Source of the DNA: Nonlabens sp. Hel1_33_55
Lineage (GTDB): Bacteria > Bacteroidota > Bacteroidia > Flavobacteriales > Flavobacteriaceae
NCBI RefSeq assembly: GCF_900101765.1
Contig: NZ_LT627735.1
Coordinates: 2,821,501-2,885,500, forward strand
Reading direction: 5' to 3'
DNA: 64,000 bases
Below, in pieces: positions 7,441-17,223 of the stretch (within the stretch, counting starts at the first letter, position 1; every line of letters begins with the position of its first letter). A model generated the notes under the pieces. It ran no database searches, was not told the DNA's origin, and worked only from the letters and a program-made list of their open reading frames with translations. The translations under genes were made by a program, and so were the position numbers.

Positions 7441-8799
7441 ATGACAAAAAAGAAATTACATATTTCACTATATCAGCTTATTATCGCATCCCTTTTTGTG
7501 GTTTTCTCCTTATCTGGAGTAACTGCTCAGGAAGATGCCACAACATCTGATGGTGAATCTGCAGCTCCTGTAGAGGCGACTGAAGCCACTGCCGATTCTG
7601 GCGCTGGAGGAAATGCAACACAAGGTGAGGCTCTTTTCAAAGCTAACTGTGCGTCGTGTCACAAGCTTTACAAGAAAGCAGTAGGTCCTGCGCTTTTTGA
7701 AGTGACTAAAAGACACGAGCGTGAGTGGTTGTACAAATGGATCAAGAATTCATCTGCATTAATTGCTAGTGGTGATGCAGAGGCTGTAGCTATCTACAAC
7801 GAGTACAATCAGTCTAACATGAATTCGTTCCTTGGGCTTTCTAATAGCGATATTGATGATATTCTTGCTTATACTAATACGCCTAAGCCAGTTGCTCCAG
7901 AAATCATACAAGATGGGCCTACCGCTGCAGCAGGTGGTGGTTCTATGACAAACAATATAGTTCTAGGTGCACTAGCATTGGTTCTTGTTGTTTTGATAGT
8001 TGTTCTTTTTGCAGTGAATACAACTCTAAAAAGATTTGCTGCTGCTAATGGAATACAAACTGAGTTTGAAGAGGATAAGCCAGCAAGAACTCCCATCTGG
8101 CAGTCGTTTATTCAGAACCAATTCTTGGTTTTGGTTTCTGCGGTGTTCTTATTGTTAGCAAGTGCCTACTTTGTATACGGCGGCTTAATGAGTGTAGGTG
8201 TGGATCAAGGTTATGCACCTGTGCAACCTATTCACTATTCACACAGGATTCACGCTGGTGTGAGCCAGATTGAATGTAAGTACTGTCACTCAAGTGCTAG
8301 AGAATCTAAGCACTCTGGTATTCCATCTCTTAATGTGTGTATGAACTGTCACAAGTCTATCGCACAAGTTGCAGATGCAACACAAGCTGAAGGATTAGAA
8401 GAATACGGTATCGATTATAACAAAGAGATTCAGAAACTATACAAAGCAACGGGCTGGTCAGATGCAGAACAAGCTTTTGTAGGTGAAGAAGAGCCAGTTC
8501 GTTGGGTACGCATTCACAACTTGCCAGATCTAGCTTACTTCAATCACGCGCAACACGTTACTGCCGGTAACATCGCTTGTCAGGAATGTCATGGTCCTGT
8601 TCAAGAAATGGAAATAATGTATCAGTACTCACCATTAACCATGGGATGGTGTATCAACTGTCACCGTGAGACTACTGTTGATCTTGCTGGTAACGGATAT
8701 TACGAAGAGATTCATAAAGAACTATCTGAACAACGCGGCGGTCGTCCATTGACCATCGCAGATTTAGGAGGACTTGAATGTGGTAAGTGCCACTACTAA
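7441..8799 (+). CDS. actA: Alternative complex III subunit ActA, multiheme cytochrome c with an extra N-terminal monoheme domain
   Basis: This 452-residue protein starts with a signal peptide ending near SGVTAQ. A monoheme cytochrome c domain follows, with CASCH at C70. Two hydrophobic segments come next (about 175-200 and 218-242), then a C-terminal pentaheme part with CxxCH motifs at C279, C300, C380, C404 and C447. That gives six haem c sites, one more than the pentaheme core of ActA. The haems carry electrons from the quinol-oxidising membrane subunits of alternative complex III toward the oxidase. It is the first gene of an eight-gene operon with gaps mostly below 30 nt. The fused monoheme domain could take part in transfer to cytochrome oxidase, which is inference. 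Confidence 0.9.
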   Translation: MTKKKLHISLYQLIIASLFVVFSLSGVTAQEDATTSDGESAAPVEATEATADSGAGGNATQGEALFKANCASCHKLYKKAVGPALFEVTKRHEREWLYKWIKNSSALIASGDAEAVAIYNEYNQSNMNSFLGLSNSDIDDILAYTNTPKPVAPEIIQDGPTAAAGGGSMTNNIVLGALALVLVVLIVVLFAVNTTLKRFAAANGIQTEFEEDKPARTPIWQSFIQNQFLVLVSAVFLLLASAYFVYGGLMSVGVDQGYAPVQPIHYSHRIHAGVSQIECKYCHSSARESKHSGIPSLNVCMNCHKSIAQVADATQAEGLEEYGIDYNKEIQKLYKATGWSDAEQAFVGEEEPVRWVRIHNLPDLAYFNHAQHVTAGNIACQECHGPVQEMEIMYQYSPLTMGWCINCHRETTVDLAGNGYYEEIHKELSEQRGGRPLTIADLGGLECGKCHY

Positions 8800-8819
8800 T
8801 ATTATAGCTTAAGAGATTT

Positions 8820-11800
8820 ATGGCTACTACTAAAAAATACTGGAAAAGCACGGCGCAACTCGATGAGAGCAATGAGATGATTAAAAATCTCGAGCAAAAC
8901 GAGTTTGCTACTGCAATTCCTACTGAAGAATTCTTAGGGAAAGAAGAAGTGTTGGAATCATCCAGCACATCACGTCGTGATTTCTTGAAGTATGTTGGAT
9001 TCAGTACCGCAGCAGCATCACTTGCTGCCTGTGAAGGTCCTGTAATTCATTCAGTTCCTTATGTGAACCAACCAGATCGTATCATTCCTGGTATGGCAAA
9101 TTATTATGCCACTACGATTGCTAATGGTTATGATTTTGCAAGTGTTCTAATCAAAACTCGCGAGGGTCGTCCTATTAAAGTAGAAGGTAATAGAGATATA
9201 CCTTCAAGAGGTAATGCAAATGCACGTGTTCACGCATCTGTACTGGATTTGTACGATAATAACAGGTTGAAAACTCCTTTAGTAAAAGGTAAAGAAGCAA
9301 CCTGGTCAGAATTAGATAAAGAGGTTCGTCAGCAATTGAACGCAAACGCTGGAAAGCAGATTGTTTTCTTGACGCAAACTTTTGCAAGTCCATCGATTGC
9401 CCGTTTGATGGAAGAATTCAAAGCAGCTTATCCCAACGTTCGCCAAGTAACATACGATACGGTTGGAGAAGATGCAGCCCTTGATGCATTTGAAGCAAAA
9501 TATTTCCAACGTGGTCTTGCAGATTACGATTTTGAAAATGCAGAATGTATCGTAGGTGTAGGTGCAGATTTTGTTGGTGACTGGCAAGGTGGTGGTTTTG
9601 ATACCAACTACGCACAGTCTAGAGTTCCTAAAAATGGTAAAATGTCTCATCACGTTCAGTTTGAGGCAAACATGACATTATCAGGAGCTAACGCAGATAA
9701 GCGTTATCCAGTAACTCCTACAGAACAAAAACAAATTATAGCTGCTCTTTATAGTAAGGTAGTTGGTGGATCTGCCAACAATAACCTTTCTGAGAAAGTA
9801 AGCAAGGCTGTTGAAGAAACAGCACAAAAATTAAGAAGAGCTGGCAGCAACGCTGTGGTTCTTTGTGGATTGCCAGATCAAGGTGCACAACAATTAACGT
9901 TGGAGATCAATGAGCGATTAGGTAGCTCCATTATTGACACTTCTGCGCCTATTCTGACACGTCAAGGTAGTCGTCGTGCGGTGGAACAATTGGTTAGCGA
10001 TATGGAAAGCGGTGCTGTAGGTGCTGTATTTGTCGCTGGCGTGGATCCGGTGTATAGCTATTCTGATAATGACGCTTTCGCGAAAGCGTGGAAAAATGTT
10101 CCTCTAACCGTGTCATTTGCATCTCGCTTGGATGCTACTGCAAAGGAGTCTATGTACGTTGCAACGACACCACATTATCTAGAATCTTGGGGTGATGTTG
10201 AAATGAAGAAAGGAACAGTTTCCTTGATGCAACCAACGATCAAACCATTGTTTGATACGCGTCAAATGCAGGATTCATTACTGACCTGGTCAGGAAGTGA
10301 CGTTTCTTATAAAGATTACATAAAGACATTCTCTACAGGAAATGGATCTTCATGGAACCAATCATTACAAGATGGTTTCTATGCAGCTTCTGTTTCAGAG
10401 ACATTATCTAATGGTGAACAAGTACCTAATATCAATAATGCATCTGCATTAAGAGATCTTTCAGGATCTAGCAATGATGGAGGTTTTGAATTGGTGCTTT
10501 ATACTAAAATATCAATGGGTGACGGTACACAATCCAACAACCCATGGTTGCAGGAATTACCAGACCCGATAACAAGAACTACTTGGGATAACTATCTAAC
10601 TATTTCTCAAAAAGATGCGGATAGATTAGGTATAGAGAATTATAACGTAGCTAATGGTGCCTTAGACGGGACTTATGCTATCGTAAAAATGGATGGTGTT
10701 GAACGTAAGATTCCAGCATTAATCCAGCCTGGACAAGCGCCAGGAACCATAGGTGTTGCTTTAGGATATGGTAGAACTGCCGGTATTCAGGAAGAAATGC
10801 AAACTGGTGTGAACGTTTTCCCTTTCTTTAAGAATGGTGTATCAGTTCAATCAGTAAGTGTCGAAGCAGCTGGTGGTATGCATGAGTTTGCCTGTACACA
10901 ATTACAAAATACTATGATGGGTCGCGATATTATTCGTGAGACTGATCTGGCTACTTATATCACAGGTGACCAGCATGAATTTAACCCAATGCCTGAAGTT
11001 TCTTTGAATCACATTGAAACTCCGGTAACATCACCAGATGTCGATCTTTGGGAAAGTTTTGATAGATCTGTAGGACATCATTTTAATATGTCGATCGACT
11101 TAAATGCCTGTACCGGTTGTGGTGCTTGTGTGGTCGCTTGTCACGCGGAAAATAATGTACCTGTAGTTGGAAAAATGGAGGTACGTAGATCAAGAGATAT
11201 GCACTGGTTGCGTATTGATAGATACTACTCTTCCACAGACAGCTTTGAGGATGATGAGTCTAAAAAAGACGGTTTCTCTGGATTGTTTGGAGATAATGGA
11301 TCTTTAGGTGGATTTGGTGAGTTGGAGATTCCAGCAGACCAGCCACAAGTAGCTTTCCAACCATTGATGTGTCAACACTGTAACCACGCTCCATGTGAGA
11401 CGGTTTGTCCAGTTGCGGCATCATCGCATGGTCGTCAGGGTCAAAACCACATGATTTATAACCGTTGTGTGGGTACGAGATATTGTGCTAACAACTGTCC
11501 ATATAAAGTTCGCCGATTCAACTGGTTCCTTTATAATGGCAACGATGAGTTTGATTACCACATGAACAATGACTTAGGTCGCATGGTTATCAATCCAGAT
11601 GTAACGGTAAGATCTCGTGGTGTGATGGAGAAATGTTCTATGTGTATTCAAATGACACAGATGACTATTCTTGAAGCTAAGAAAGATGGAAGAATGATAG
11701 AAGACGGTGAGTTTGCAACGGCATGTTCAAATGCTTGTTACAACGGTGCGATTAAATTTGGTGATATCAATGATAAAGATTCAGAGATTGCCCAATTGAA

Positions 11801-11888
11801 AAAGCAGGATCGTATGTATCACTTGCTGGAAGAAGTAGGAACAGAGCCTAACGTGATGTATCACGTTAAGGTAAGAAACAACGCATAA
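8820..11888 (+). CDS. actB: Alternative complex III iron-sulfur subunit ActB (molybdopterin-oxidoreductase-like)
   Basis: This 1022-residue protein has a Tat-like motif SRRDFLK at 51-57 after an unusually long N-terminal stretch, followed by a hydrophobic Ala-rich segment ending in a Cys (SLAAC). The central part (about 70-740) resembles a molybdopterin oxidoreductase fold. In ActB this domain is known not to carry the cofactor. The C-terminal part has ferredoxin-type clusters: CTGCGACVVAC, CQHCNHAPCETVC, CVGTRYCANNC and CSMC. A perfect copy of the iterated palindrome encodes AFAKA at 419-423 in the central domain. The gene starts 20 nt after actA. Confidence 0.92.
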   Translation: MATTKKYWKSTAQLDESNEMIKNLEQNEFATAIPTEEFLGKEEVLESSSTSRRDFLKYVGFSTAAASLAACEGPVIHSVPYVNQPDRIIPGMANYYATTIANGYDFASVLIKTREGRPIKVEGNRDIPSRGNANARVHASVLDLYDNNRLKTPLVKGKEATWSELDKEVRQQLNANAGKQIVFLTQTFASPSIARLMEEFKAAYPNVRQVTYDTVGEDAALDAFEAKYFQRGLADYDFENAECIVGVGADFVGDWQGGGFDTNYAQSRVPKNGKMSHHVQFEANMTLSGANADKRYPVTPTEQKQIIAALYSKVVGGSANNNLSEKVSKAVEETAQKLRRAGSNAVVLCGLPDQGAQQLTLEINERLGSSIIDTSAPILTRQGSRRAVEQLVSDMESGAVGAVFVAGVDPVYSYSDNDAFAKAWKNVPLTVSFASRLDATAKESMYVATTPHYLESWGDVEMKKGTVSLMQPTIKPLFDTRQMQDSLLTWSGSDVSYKDYIKTFSTGNGSSWNQSLQDGFYAASVSETLSNGEQVPNINNASALRDLSGSSNDGGFELVLYTKISMGDGTQSNNPWLQELPDPITRTTWDNYLTISQKDADRLGIENYNVANGALDGTYAIVKMDGVERKIPALIQPGQAPGTIGVALGYGRTAGIQEEMQTGVNVFPFFKNGVSVQSVSVEAAGGMHEFACTQLQNTMMGRDIIRETDLATYITGDQHEFNPMPEVSLNHIETPVTSPDVDLWESFDRSVGHHFNMSIDLNACTGCGACVVACHAENNVPVVGKMEVRRSRDMHWLRIDRYYSSTDSFEDDESKKDGFSGLFGDNGSLGGFGELEIPADQPQVAFQPLMCQHCNHAPCETVCPVAASSHGRQGQNHMIYNRCVGTRYCANNCPYKVRRFNWFLYNGNDEFDYHMNNDLGRMVINPDVTVRSRGVMEKCSMCIQMTQMTILEAKKDGRMIEDGEFATACSNACYNGAIKFGDINDKDSEIAQLKKQDRMYHLLEEVGTEPNVMYHVKVRNNA
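10073..10088. repeat. Iterated palindrome, perfect 16-bp copy (inside actB)
   Basis: CGCTTTCGCGAAAGCG, read in frame as A-F-A-K-A at residues 419-423 of ActB. Confidence 0.95.
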
Positions 11889-11913
11889 TAACTAAGAAAC
11901 TAACAAACGCATT

Positions 11914-13350
11914 ATGGCTCATTACGAAGCGTCCATAAGAAGACCACTAGTTACCGGCGACAAGACGTATGCTGATGTGACTAGAGATATTGCCTTTCCT
12001 GTAGAAGGACCGGCAAATAAGCAATGGTGGTTGGTATTTACCATCGCCTTGATTGCTTTTCTTTATGGAATAGGATGTATCACTTACACGATATCTACCG
12101 GTATTGGAGTTTGGGGATTGAACAAGACCATCGGTTGGGCTTGGGATATTACTAACTTCGTTTGGTGGGTAGGAATTGGTCACGCAGGAACATTGATTTC
12201 GGCGGTATTGTTATTGTTCCGTCAGAAATGGAGAATGGCGATCAACAGGTCAGCAGAAGCGATGACTATTTTCTCAGTTATTCAAGCAGGATTGTTTCCA
12301 ATCATTCACATGGGTCGACCATGGTTGGCTTATTGGGTATTACCTATCCCTAACCAATTTGGTTCTTTATGGGTGAACTTTAACTCACCATTACTTTGGG
12401 ATGTATTTGCGATCTCTACGTACCTATCAGTTTCATTGGTGTTCTGGTGGACTGGTTTGCTTCCTGACTTTGCAATGATTCGTGATAGAGCTATCACTCC
12501 TTTTAATAAGAAAATTTACGGTATCCTGTCCTTTGGATGGTCAGGTAGAGCCAAAGACTGGCAACGTTTTGAAGAAGTATCCCTAGTACTTGCAGGACTT
12601 GCAACACCATTGGTACTTTCTGTACACACTATCGTATCCTTTGACTTTGCAACCTCAGTAATTCCAGGATGGCACACGACTATCTTTCCACCATACTTTG
12701 TGGCTGGTGCGGTATTCTCTGGCTTTGCAATGGTAAACACGCTTCTTATTGTAATGAGAAAAGTGTGTCATTTAGAAAATTACATCACTATACAGCACAT
12801 TGAATTGATGAACCTGGTAATCATGATTACAGGTTCGATTGTAGGTGTCGCATACATTACAGAATTATTTATGGCTTGGTATTCTGGAGTAGAGTACGAG
12901 CAGTATGCTTTCCTTAATAGGGCGACTGGTCCTTATGCTTGGGCATACTGGGCGATGATGACCTGTAACGTATTCTCACCACAATTTATGTGGTTTAAGA
13001 AATTGAGAACCAGTATTATGTTCTCCTTTGCAATTTCCATTGTAGTAAACATAGGGATGTGGTTTGAGCGTTTTGTAATTATCGTTACCTCATTGCATCG
13101 TGATTATGTACCATCATCATGGACGATGTTCTCACCTACATTTGTTGATATAGGTATCTTTATAGGAACTATTGGTTTCTTCTTTGTCCTATTCCTTTTG
13201 TACTCTAGAACATTCCCAGTAATCGCTCAAGCGGAAGTAAAATCCATACTTAAATCGAGTGGAAATAAGTATAAGGAATTGAGAGAAAATAAAATGACGT
13301 CTAATCACGATGAAGCTTCCGGTGACCCGATAGCTCATCCTAGCGAGTAA
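11914..13350 (+). CDS. actC: Alternative complex III subunit ActC (NrfD-like quinol-oxidising membrane protein)
   Basis: This 478-residue integral membrane protein has about ten hydrophobic segments of the NrfD/PsrC type. Recognisable stretches are WWVGIGHAGTLISAVLLLFR and the loop FPIIHMGRPWLAYW, which in this family lie near the menaquinol site. It is expected to oxidise menaquinol and hand electrons to ActB/ActA. The C-terminus after the last helix is a hydrophilic tail (about 450-478). It lies 25 nt after actB and 5 nt before actD. ActF further down the operon is a distant relative in fold. Confidence 0.93.
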   Translation: MAHYEASIRRPLVTGDKTYADVTRDIAFPVEGPANKQWWLVFTIALIAFLYGIGCITYTISTGIGVWGLNKTIGWAWDITNFVWWVGIGHAGTLISAVLLLFRQKWRMAINRSAEAMTIFSVIQAGLFPIIHMGRPWLAYWVLPIPNQFGSLWVNFNSPLLWDVFAISTYLSVSLVFWWTGLLPDFAMIRDRAITPFNKKIYGILSFGWSGRAKDWQRFEEVSLVLAGLATPLVLSVHTIVSFDFATSVIPGWHTTIFPPYFVAGAVFSGFAMVNTLLIVMRKVCHLENYITIQHIELMNLVIMITGSIVGVAYITELFMAWYSGVEYEQYAFLNRATGPYAWAYWAMMTCNVFSPQFMWFKKLRTSIMFSFAISIVVNIGMWFERFVIIVTSLHRDYVPSSWTMFSPTFVDIGIFIGTIGFFFVLFLLYSRTFPVIAQAEVKSILKSSGNKYKELRENKMTSNHDEASGDPIAHPSE

Positions 13351-13355
13351 ATAAT

Positions 13356-13889
13356 ATGGCGACACATAAAATACATGCTTTATATAACGATGACGACATT
13401 TTGTTGAGCGCAGTAAAGCAAATTAGAGAGCAACATTATCATATTGAAGAGGTCTTTTGCCCTTTTCCCGTTCACGGTCTTGAGAAAGCAATGGGTCTTT
13501 CTGACACCAGATTAGCGATCAATGCATTTCTTTATGGAATAGTTGGTCTTGCTGTAGCTACGGTTATGATGAATTATATCATGATAGAAGACTGGCCTCA
13601 GAATATTGGTGGTAAACCTAGTTTTTCATATCTACAAAACATGCCGGCATTCGTGCCTATTATGTTTGAATTGACGGTATTTTTTGCAGCACACCTTATG
13701 GTGATTACTTTCTACCTACGCAGTAGATTGTGGCCATTTAAAAAAGCCGAAAATCCTGATGTAAGAACTACAGATGATCACTTTTTGATGGAGCTGGATG
13801 CGCATGGAGAAGATATTGATTCCATTACTAAGTTTTTATACGATACAGGTGCTGTAGAGCTTGTACTAATTGACAAAGAGAATCACTGA
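13356..13889 (+). CDS. actD: Alternative complex III subunit ActD (DUF3341)
   Basis: This 177-residue protein matches the DUF3341 family. A soluble N-terminal domain begins MATHKIHALYNDDDILLSAV and includes VFCPFPVHGLEKAMGL. Two hydrophobic segments follow (about 55-78 and 100-125). The C-terminal part is acidic. In structures of alternative complex III, ActD is a two-helix subunit packed beside ActC/ActF without cofactors. Its stop codon overlaps the start of actE (TGATG), which suggests translational coupling. Confidence 0.9.
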   Translation: MATHKIHALYNDDDILLSAVKQIREQHYHIEEVFCPFPVHGLEKAMGLSDTRLAINAFLYGIVGLAVATVMMNYIMIEDWPQNIGGKPSFSYLQNMPAFVPIMFELTVFFAAHLMVITFYLRSRLWPFKKAENPDVRTTDDHFLMELDAHGEDIDSITKFLYDTGAVELVLIDKENH

Positions 13890-14647
13890 TGAATAAGTTA
13901 TTGAACATATTTCTAATAGCATTTGGAGCTTTGGTCGTTGTCTCTTGTGGAGATGATGGGACGAGAGAAGTGAGCCCTAAATCTGGCCGTAGTGTCCAGT
14001 ATTTTCCTAACATGTATGAAGATGTTGGATACAGCACCTATTCAGAAGGTGAAGTTTTTAACAATGACATGGAAGCCCAGAAACCGGTTGATGGTACCGT
14101 TTCTCGAGGTTGGATGCCATATGATTACGAAGATACTAATGAGGGTTACGCTTCCGCGAAAGCGAACTTAAACAATCCTGTACCACTTACAGAAGCTCAC
14201 TTAACTAACGGTCAAGCATTGTACGGTATTTATTGTGCGATTTGTCACGGCGCGAAAGGAGACGGCCAAGGACACTTGGTTCAAACTGAAAAGATTTTAG
14301 GGGTTCCTAGTTATGACGCTCGTGAGATTACACAAGGCTCTATTTACCATGTTATGTATTACGGTATTAATTACATGGGATCTTATGCATCTCAAACAAG
14401 TATAGAGGAGCGCTGGGAAATTGCCCATTATGTGGAAGCCTTACGTGCTGATTTAATGGGTGTGGCTAGACAGCCAGTGATGGATGAAGATGGTAAGGTA
14501 ATGACGGTTGAAACTCCGGTAGCGCAGCAGGAAACTGATTCCCTTTCCACTCAAAATACAGATAATGATTCTGAGATAGAAGCAGATGTACCCCCAACTA
14601 CTGGAAGTGCAGATGAAGAAAATGATAACACAAACCAAGGCCAGTAA
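13889..14647 (+). CDS. actE: Alternative complex III subunit ActE, monoheme cytochrome c lipoprotein
   Basis: This 252-residue protein has a lipoprotein signal: MNKLLNIF, a hydrophobic core, then VVSCGDD with the lipidated Cys at about residue 20. One class I cytochrome c domain follows, with CAICH and a downstream Met-rich segment (VMYYGINYMGSYASQ). The last 50 residues are acidic and low in complexity. ActE is the likely exit haem of the complex toward cytochrome oxidase. A one-mismatch palindrome copy encodes A-S-A-K-A at 88-92, between the N-terminal segment and the haem domain. Confidence 0.9.
   Translation: MNKLLNIFLIAFGALVVVSCGDDGTREVSPKSGRSVQYFPNMYEDVGYSTYSEGEVFNNDMEAQKPVDGTVSRGWMPYDYEDTNEGYASAKANLNNPVPLTEAHLTNGQALYGIYCAICHGAKGDGQGHLVQTEKILGVPSYDAREITQGSIYHVMYYGINYMGSYASQTSIEERWEIAHYVEALRADLMGVARQPVMDEDGKVMTVETPVAQQETDSLSTQNTDNDSEIEADVPPTTGSADEENDNTNQGQ
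14149..14164. repeat. Iterated palindrome, one mismatch (inside actE)
   Basis: CGCTTCCGCGAAAGCG, with the same T-to-C change as the infB copy. It reads A-S-A-K-A in ActE. Confidence 0.85.
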
Positions 14648-14670
14648 TAGGGTTCAAGAAGATATTATAT

Positions 14671-16113
14671 ATGTATACTCTTACAACTAAATTAAAAGTA
14701 TTTGCTATTGTCCTTATAGTGTTGGGCGCTGTGTTCACCACGATAGGTTTTCTTGCAGTACCTGCAGATGAAGCTGCGGTAGAACAAATGCTTGCTGACG
14801 AGGCTGCCGCTCACGGTGGCGGTCATGGAGAATCCCATGAAATGAGTGAAGATCATTCAGGAGATCATAGCAACAACATGCATGAAGCAGAAGAAGCGCA
14901 TATGGAGACTGGTTATGTAACTGACAATGACGTTGCTCACAGTGAAAATGCACATACTACGACACCTCATGAGGCAGAGGATCATACAGGTTCTCATGCA
15001 GAACATGTCTATCACCAATTGGTAAACCGTCCGTGGGCAGCTGTTTACGTCGCATGTTTCTTCTTTTTCATGATAGGATTGGGAGCGCTTGCTTTCTATG
15101 CAATTCAAAAGGTTTCACAGGCAGGTTGGTCACCAGTTCTTTTTAGAGTAATGGAAGGAATTAGCAGTTATATCCTACCAGGTGGTATATTAATGTTCAT
15201 TTTATTGCTTGTCACTGGATTGGGATTGAATCATATTTTTACCTGGATGACTCCTGGTATAGACGATCCTACTAGCGAGGCATATGATCATATTGTTGCA
15301 GGTAAGACAGGATTTTTGAATGTTCCATTTTGGTTGATTCGCGCGGGTATATTTTTAGTAGGTTGGAATTTATACCGTTGGAACATACGTAGATTTGGTT
15401 TAAAACAAGACGATAAGCCAGAAGGTAATGTATGGTACAAGAAGGCGTTTAAGCACAGTGCGATGTTTTTAGTGTTCTTTATTGTAACTGAATCCATCAT
15501 GGCTTGGGACTGGATCTTAAGCTTTGATCCACACTGGTTCTCTACATTATTTGGATGGTACGTATTTGCAAGTATGATTGTATCTGCAGTAACAACTATT
15601 GCTCTAGTAACGATTTTCTTGAAAGGAAAAGGTTATTTAGAATTTGTGAATGATTCACACATTCATGACTTGGCAAAGTTCATGTTTGGTTTCAGTATTT
15701 TCTGGACATACCTATGGTTCTCCCAATTCATGTTGATATGGTATTCCAACATTCCAGAAGAGGTGACTTACTTTGTAACTCGAATCGAAGACTACAACTT
15801 GTTGTTCTTCGGGATGGTAGCAATTAACTTCCTTTTCCCGTTATTAATCCTAATGAATTCCGACTTTAAACGAGTGAATTGGTTTGTTGTTACAGCTGGT
15901 ATTTTTATCCTAATTGGTCACTATTTAGATATCTATGTGATGGTCATGCCGGGTACTGTTGGAGCATCTTGGTTTATTGGATTCCCAGAGATTGGTGCAT
16001 TTATGTTCTTTGCAGGAATATTTTTGTGGTACGTTTTCAACACAATGACAAAAGCTCCATTACTAGCTAAAGGTGATCCATATCTAGGTGAGAGCAAACA
16101 TTTTCATTATTAA
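14671..16113 (+). CDS. actF: Alternative complex III subunit ActF (NrfD-like membrane protein)
   Basis: This 480-residue protein has about ten hydrophobic segments. The first is followed by a long His/Glu/Asp-rich loop (about 45-110) rich in HGE, HSG and HTG pairs, which may bind metal. Membrane stretches include SYILPGGILMFILLLVTGLG and FWTYLWFSQFMLIWYSNIP. This is the second NrfD-type subunit of the complex. It is generally considered structural, or linked to proton movement, rather than the quinol site. It lies 23 nt after actE and 22 nt before coxB, so complex III and oxidase genes form one transcription unit. Confidence 0.9.
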   Translation: MYTLTTKLKVFAIVLIVLGAVFTTIGFLAVPADEAAVEQMLADEAAAHGGGHGESHEMSEDHSGDHSNNMHEAEEAHMETGYVTDNDVAHSENAHTTTPHEAEDHTGSHAEHVYHQLVNRPWAAVYVACFFFFMIGLGALAFYAIQKVSQAGWSPVLFRVMEGISSYILPGGILMFILLLVTGLGLNHIFTWMTPGIDDPTSEAYDHIVAGKTGFLNVPFWLIRAGIFLVGWNLYRWNIRRFGLKQDDKPEGNVWYKKAFKHSAMFLVFFIVTESIMAWDWILSFDPHWFSTLFGWYVFASMIVSAVTTIALVTIFLKGKGYLEFVNDSHIHDLAKFMFGFSIFWTYLWFSQFMLIWYSNIPEEVTYFVTRIEDYNLLFFGMVAINFLFPLLILMNSDFKRVNWFVVTAGIFILIGHYLDIYVMVMPGTVGASWFIGFPEIGAFMFFAGIFLWYVFNTMTKAPLLAKGDPYLGESKHFHY

Positions 16114-16135
16114 AATTTCATAGAATAAAACTGTA

Positions 16136-17218
16136 ATGACAGCATTTCTAATCATATTAATTGCAGCACTTCTTGCCGTTTCTATCTGGCAAATATCCAA
16201 GATTGTTAAACTTGGAAAAGCTCCAGATCCTGATACGGATCAAAGCGAAGTTGCTAACGATCTAGACAACAAACGTAATGGTCAAGGTATGTTGATCTTT
16301 GTGATCGCCATGTATATCATGATGATCGCATGTTTTATTGGCTATCAGGACTTTTTCTTACCAGATGCAGGATCTGCTCATGGTGCAGAATATGATAACC
16401 TTTTGTTATTGACAACGGTGGTTATCATGATTGTTCAATTTCTTACACAAGCACTTCTACATTGGTTCTCTTATAAGTATCATGGAAAGAAAGGTCAAAG
16501 AGCGTTGTTCTATGCAGACAATGATAGACTTGAATTTATTTGGACTGCCATTCCCGTTGTAGTATTAGCTGGATTGATTTTGTGGGGTCTATTTTCTTGG
16601 AACGATATCATGGATGCAAATCTGGACGACGATCCATTAATAGTTGAAGTTTACGCTTATCAATTCAATTGGAGGTTTAGATATAGTGGTGTAGACAACA
16701 CTTTGGGAGACGCTAATGTCCGTTTTATTGATGGGGAAATAGGGAATTCTCTTGGAATCGACCCAACTGATGCAGACGGGATGGATGATTCTGTCACCAC
16801 TGAACTTCATCTTCCTGTTAACCGACCTGTATTATTCAAGTTTCGTTCGCAAGATGTATTACACTCTGCGTACATGCCGCATTTTAGAGCACAGATGAAC
16901 GTAGTACCAGGAATGGTAACTCAATTTAAGTTCACTCCAACGGTAACTTCTGAAGATTACAAGTCCACGGAATTTATGACTGAAAAAGTTCGTAAGATTA
17001 ATGGGATTCGACGACAAAAAAGTAAGGAAATGATCGCTGCAGGAGATGTAGGTTTGGATCCTTATGAATTTGAATATTATTTGCTTTGTAACAAAATTTG
17101 TGGAATAACCCACTATAACATGCAAGCAAAAATTGTCGTAGAGACAGAAGAAGAATTTAATGAGTGGTTAGCTGCTCAGGAAACATTTGATCAAACATTA
17201 GCGAAAGCTGAAAATTAA
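16136..17218 (+). CDS. coxB: Cytochrome c oxidase subunit II (CuA)
   Basis: This 360-residue protein has an N-terminal hydrophobic segment, two further membrane helices (about 50-75 and 90-112), and a periplasmic cupredoxin domain. The CuA ligands are visible: H243 (DVLHSAYMP) and the cluster C318-N-K-I-C322-G-I-T-H326-Y-N-M329. The position usually occupied by Glu between the two cysteines is Lys here. That residue binds copper through its backbone, so the site should still form. The domain has an insert around 195-225 (TDADGMDDSV) and another around 280-300. No fused haem c domain is present, so the oxidase is aa3 rather than caa3. Confidence 0.95.
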   Translation: MTAFLIILIAALLAVSIWQISKIVKLGKAPDPDTDQSEVANDLDNKRNGQGMLIFVIAMYIMMIACFIGYQDFFLPDAGSAHGAEYDNLLLLTTVVIMIVQFLTQALLHWFSYKYHGKKGQRALFYADNDRLEFIWTAIPVVVLAGLILWGLFSWNDIMDANLDDDPLIVEVYAYQFNWRFRYSGVDNTLGDANVRFIDGEIGNSLGIDPTDADGMDDSVTTELHLPVNRPVLFKFRSQDVLHSAYMPHFRAQMNVVPGMVTQFKFTPTVTSEDYKSTEFMTEKVRKINGIRRQKSKEMIAAGDVGLDPYEFEYYLLCNKICGITHYNMQAKIVVETEEEFNEWLAAQETFDQTLAKAEN

Positions 17219-17223
17219 TATTT

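Noticed and set aside
17190..17208. GCGAAAGC near the end of coxB as another palindrome copy
   Set aside because: Only the right half matches. Half-sites of this length are expected by chance in this DNA.
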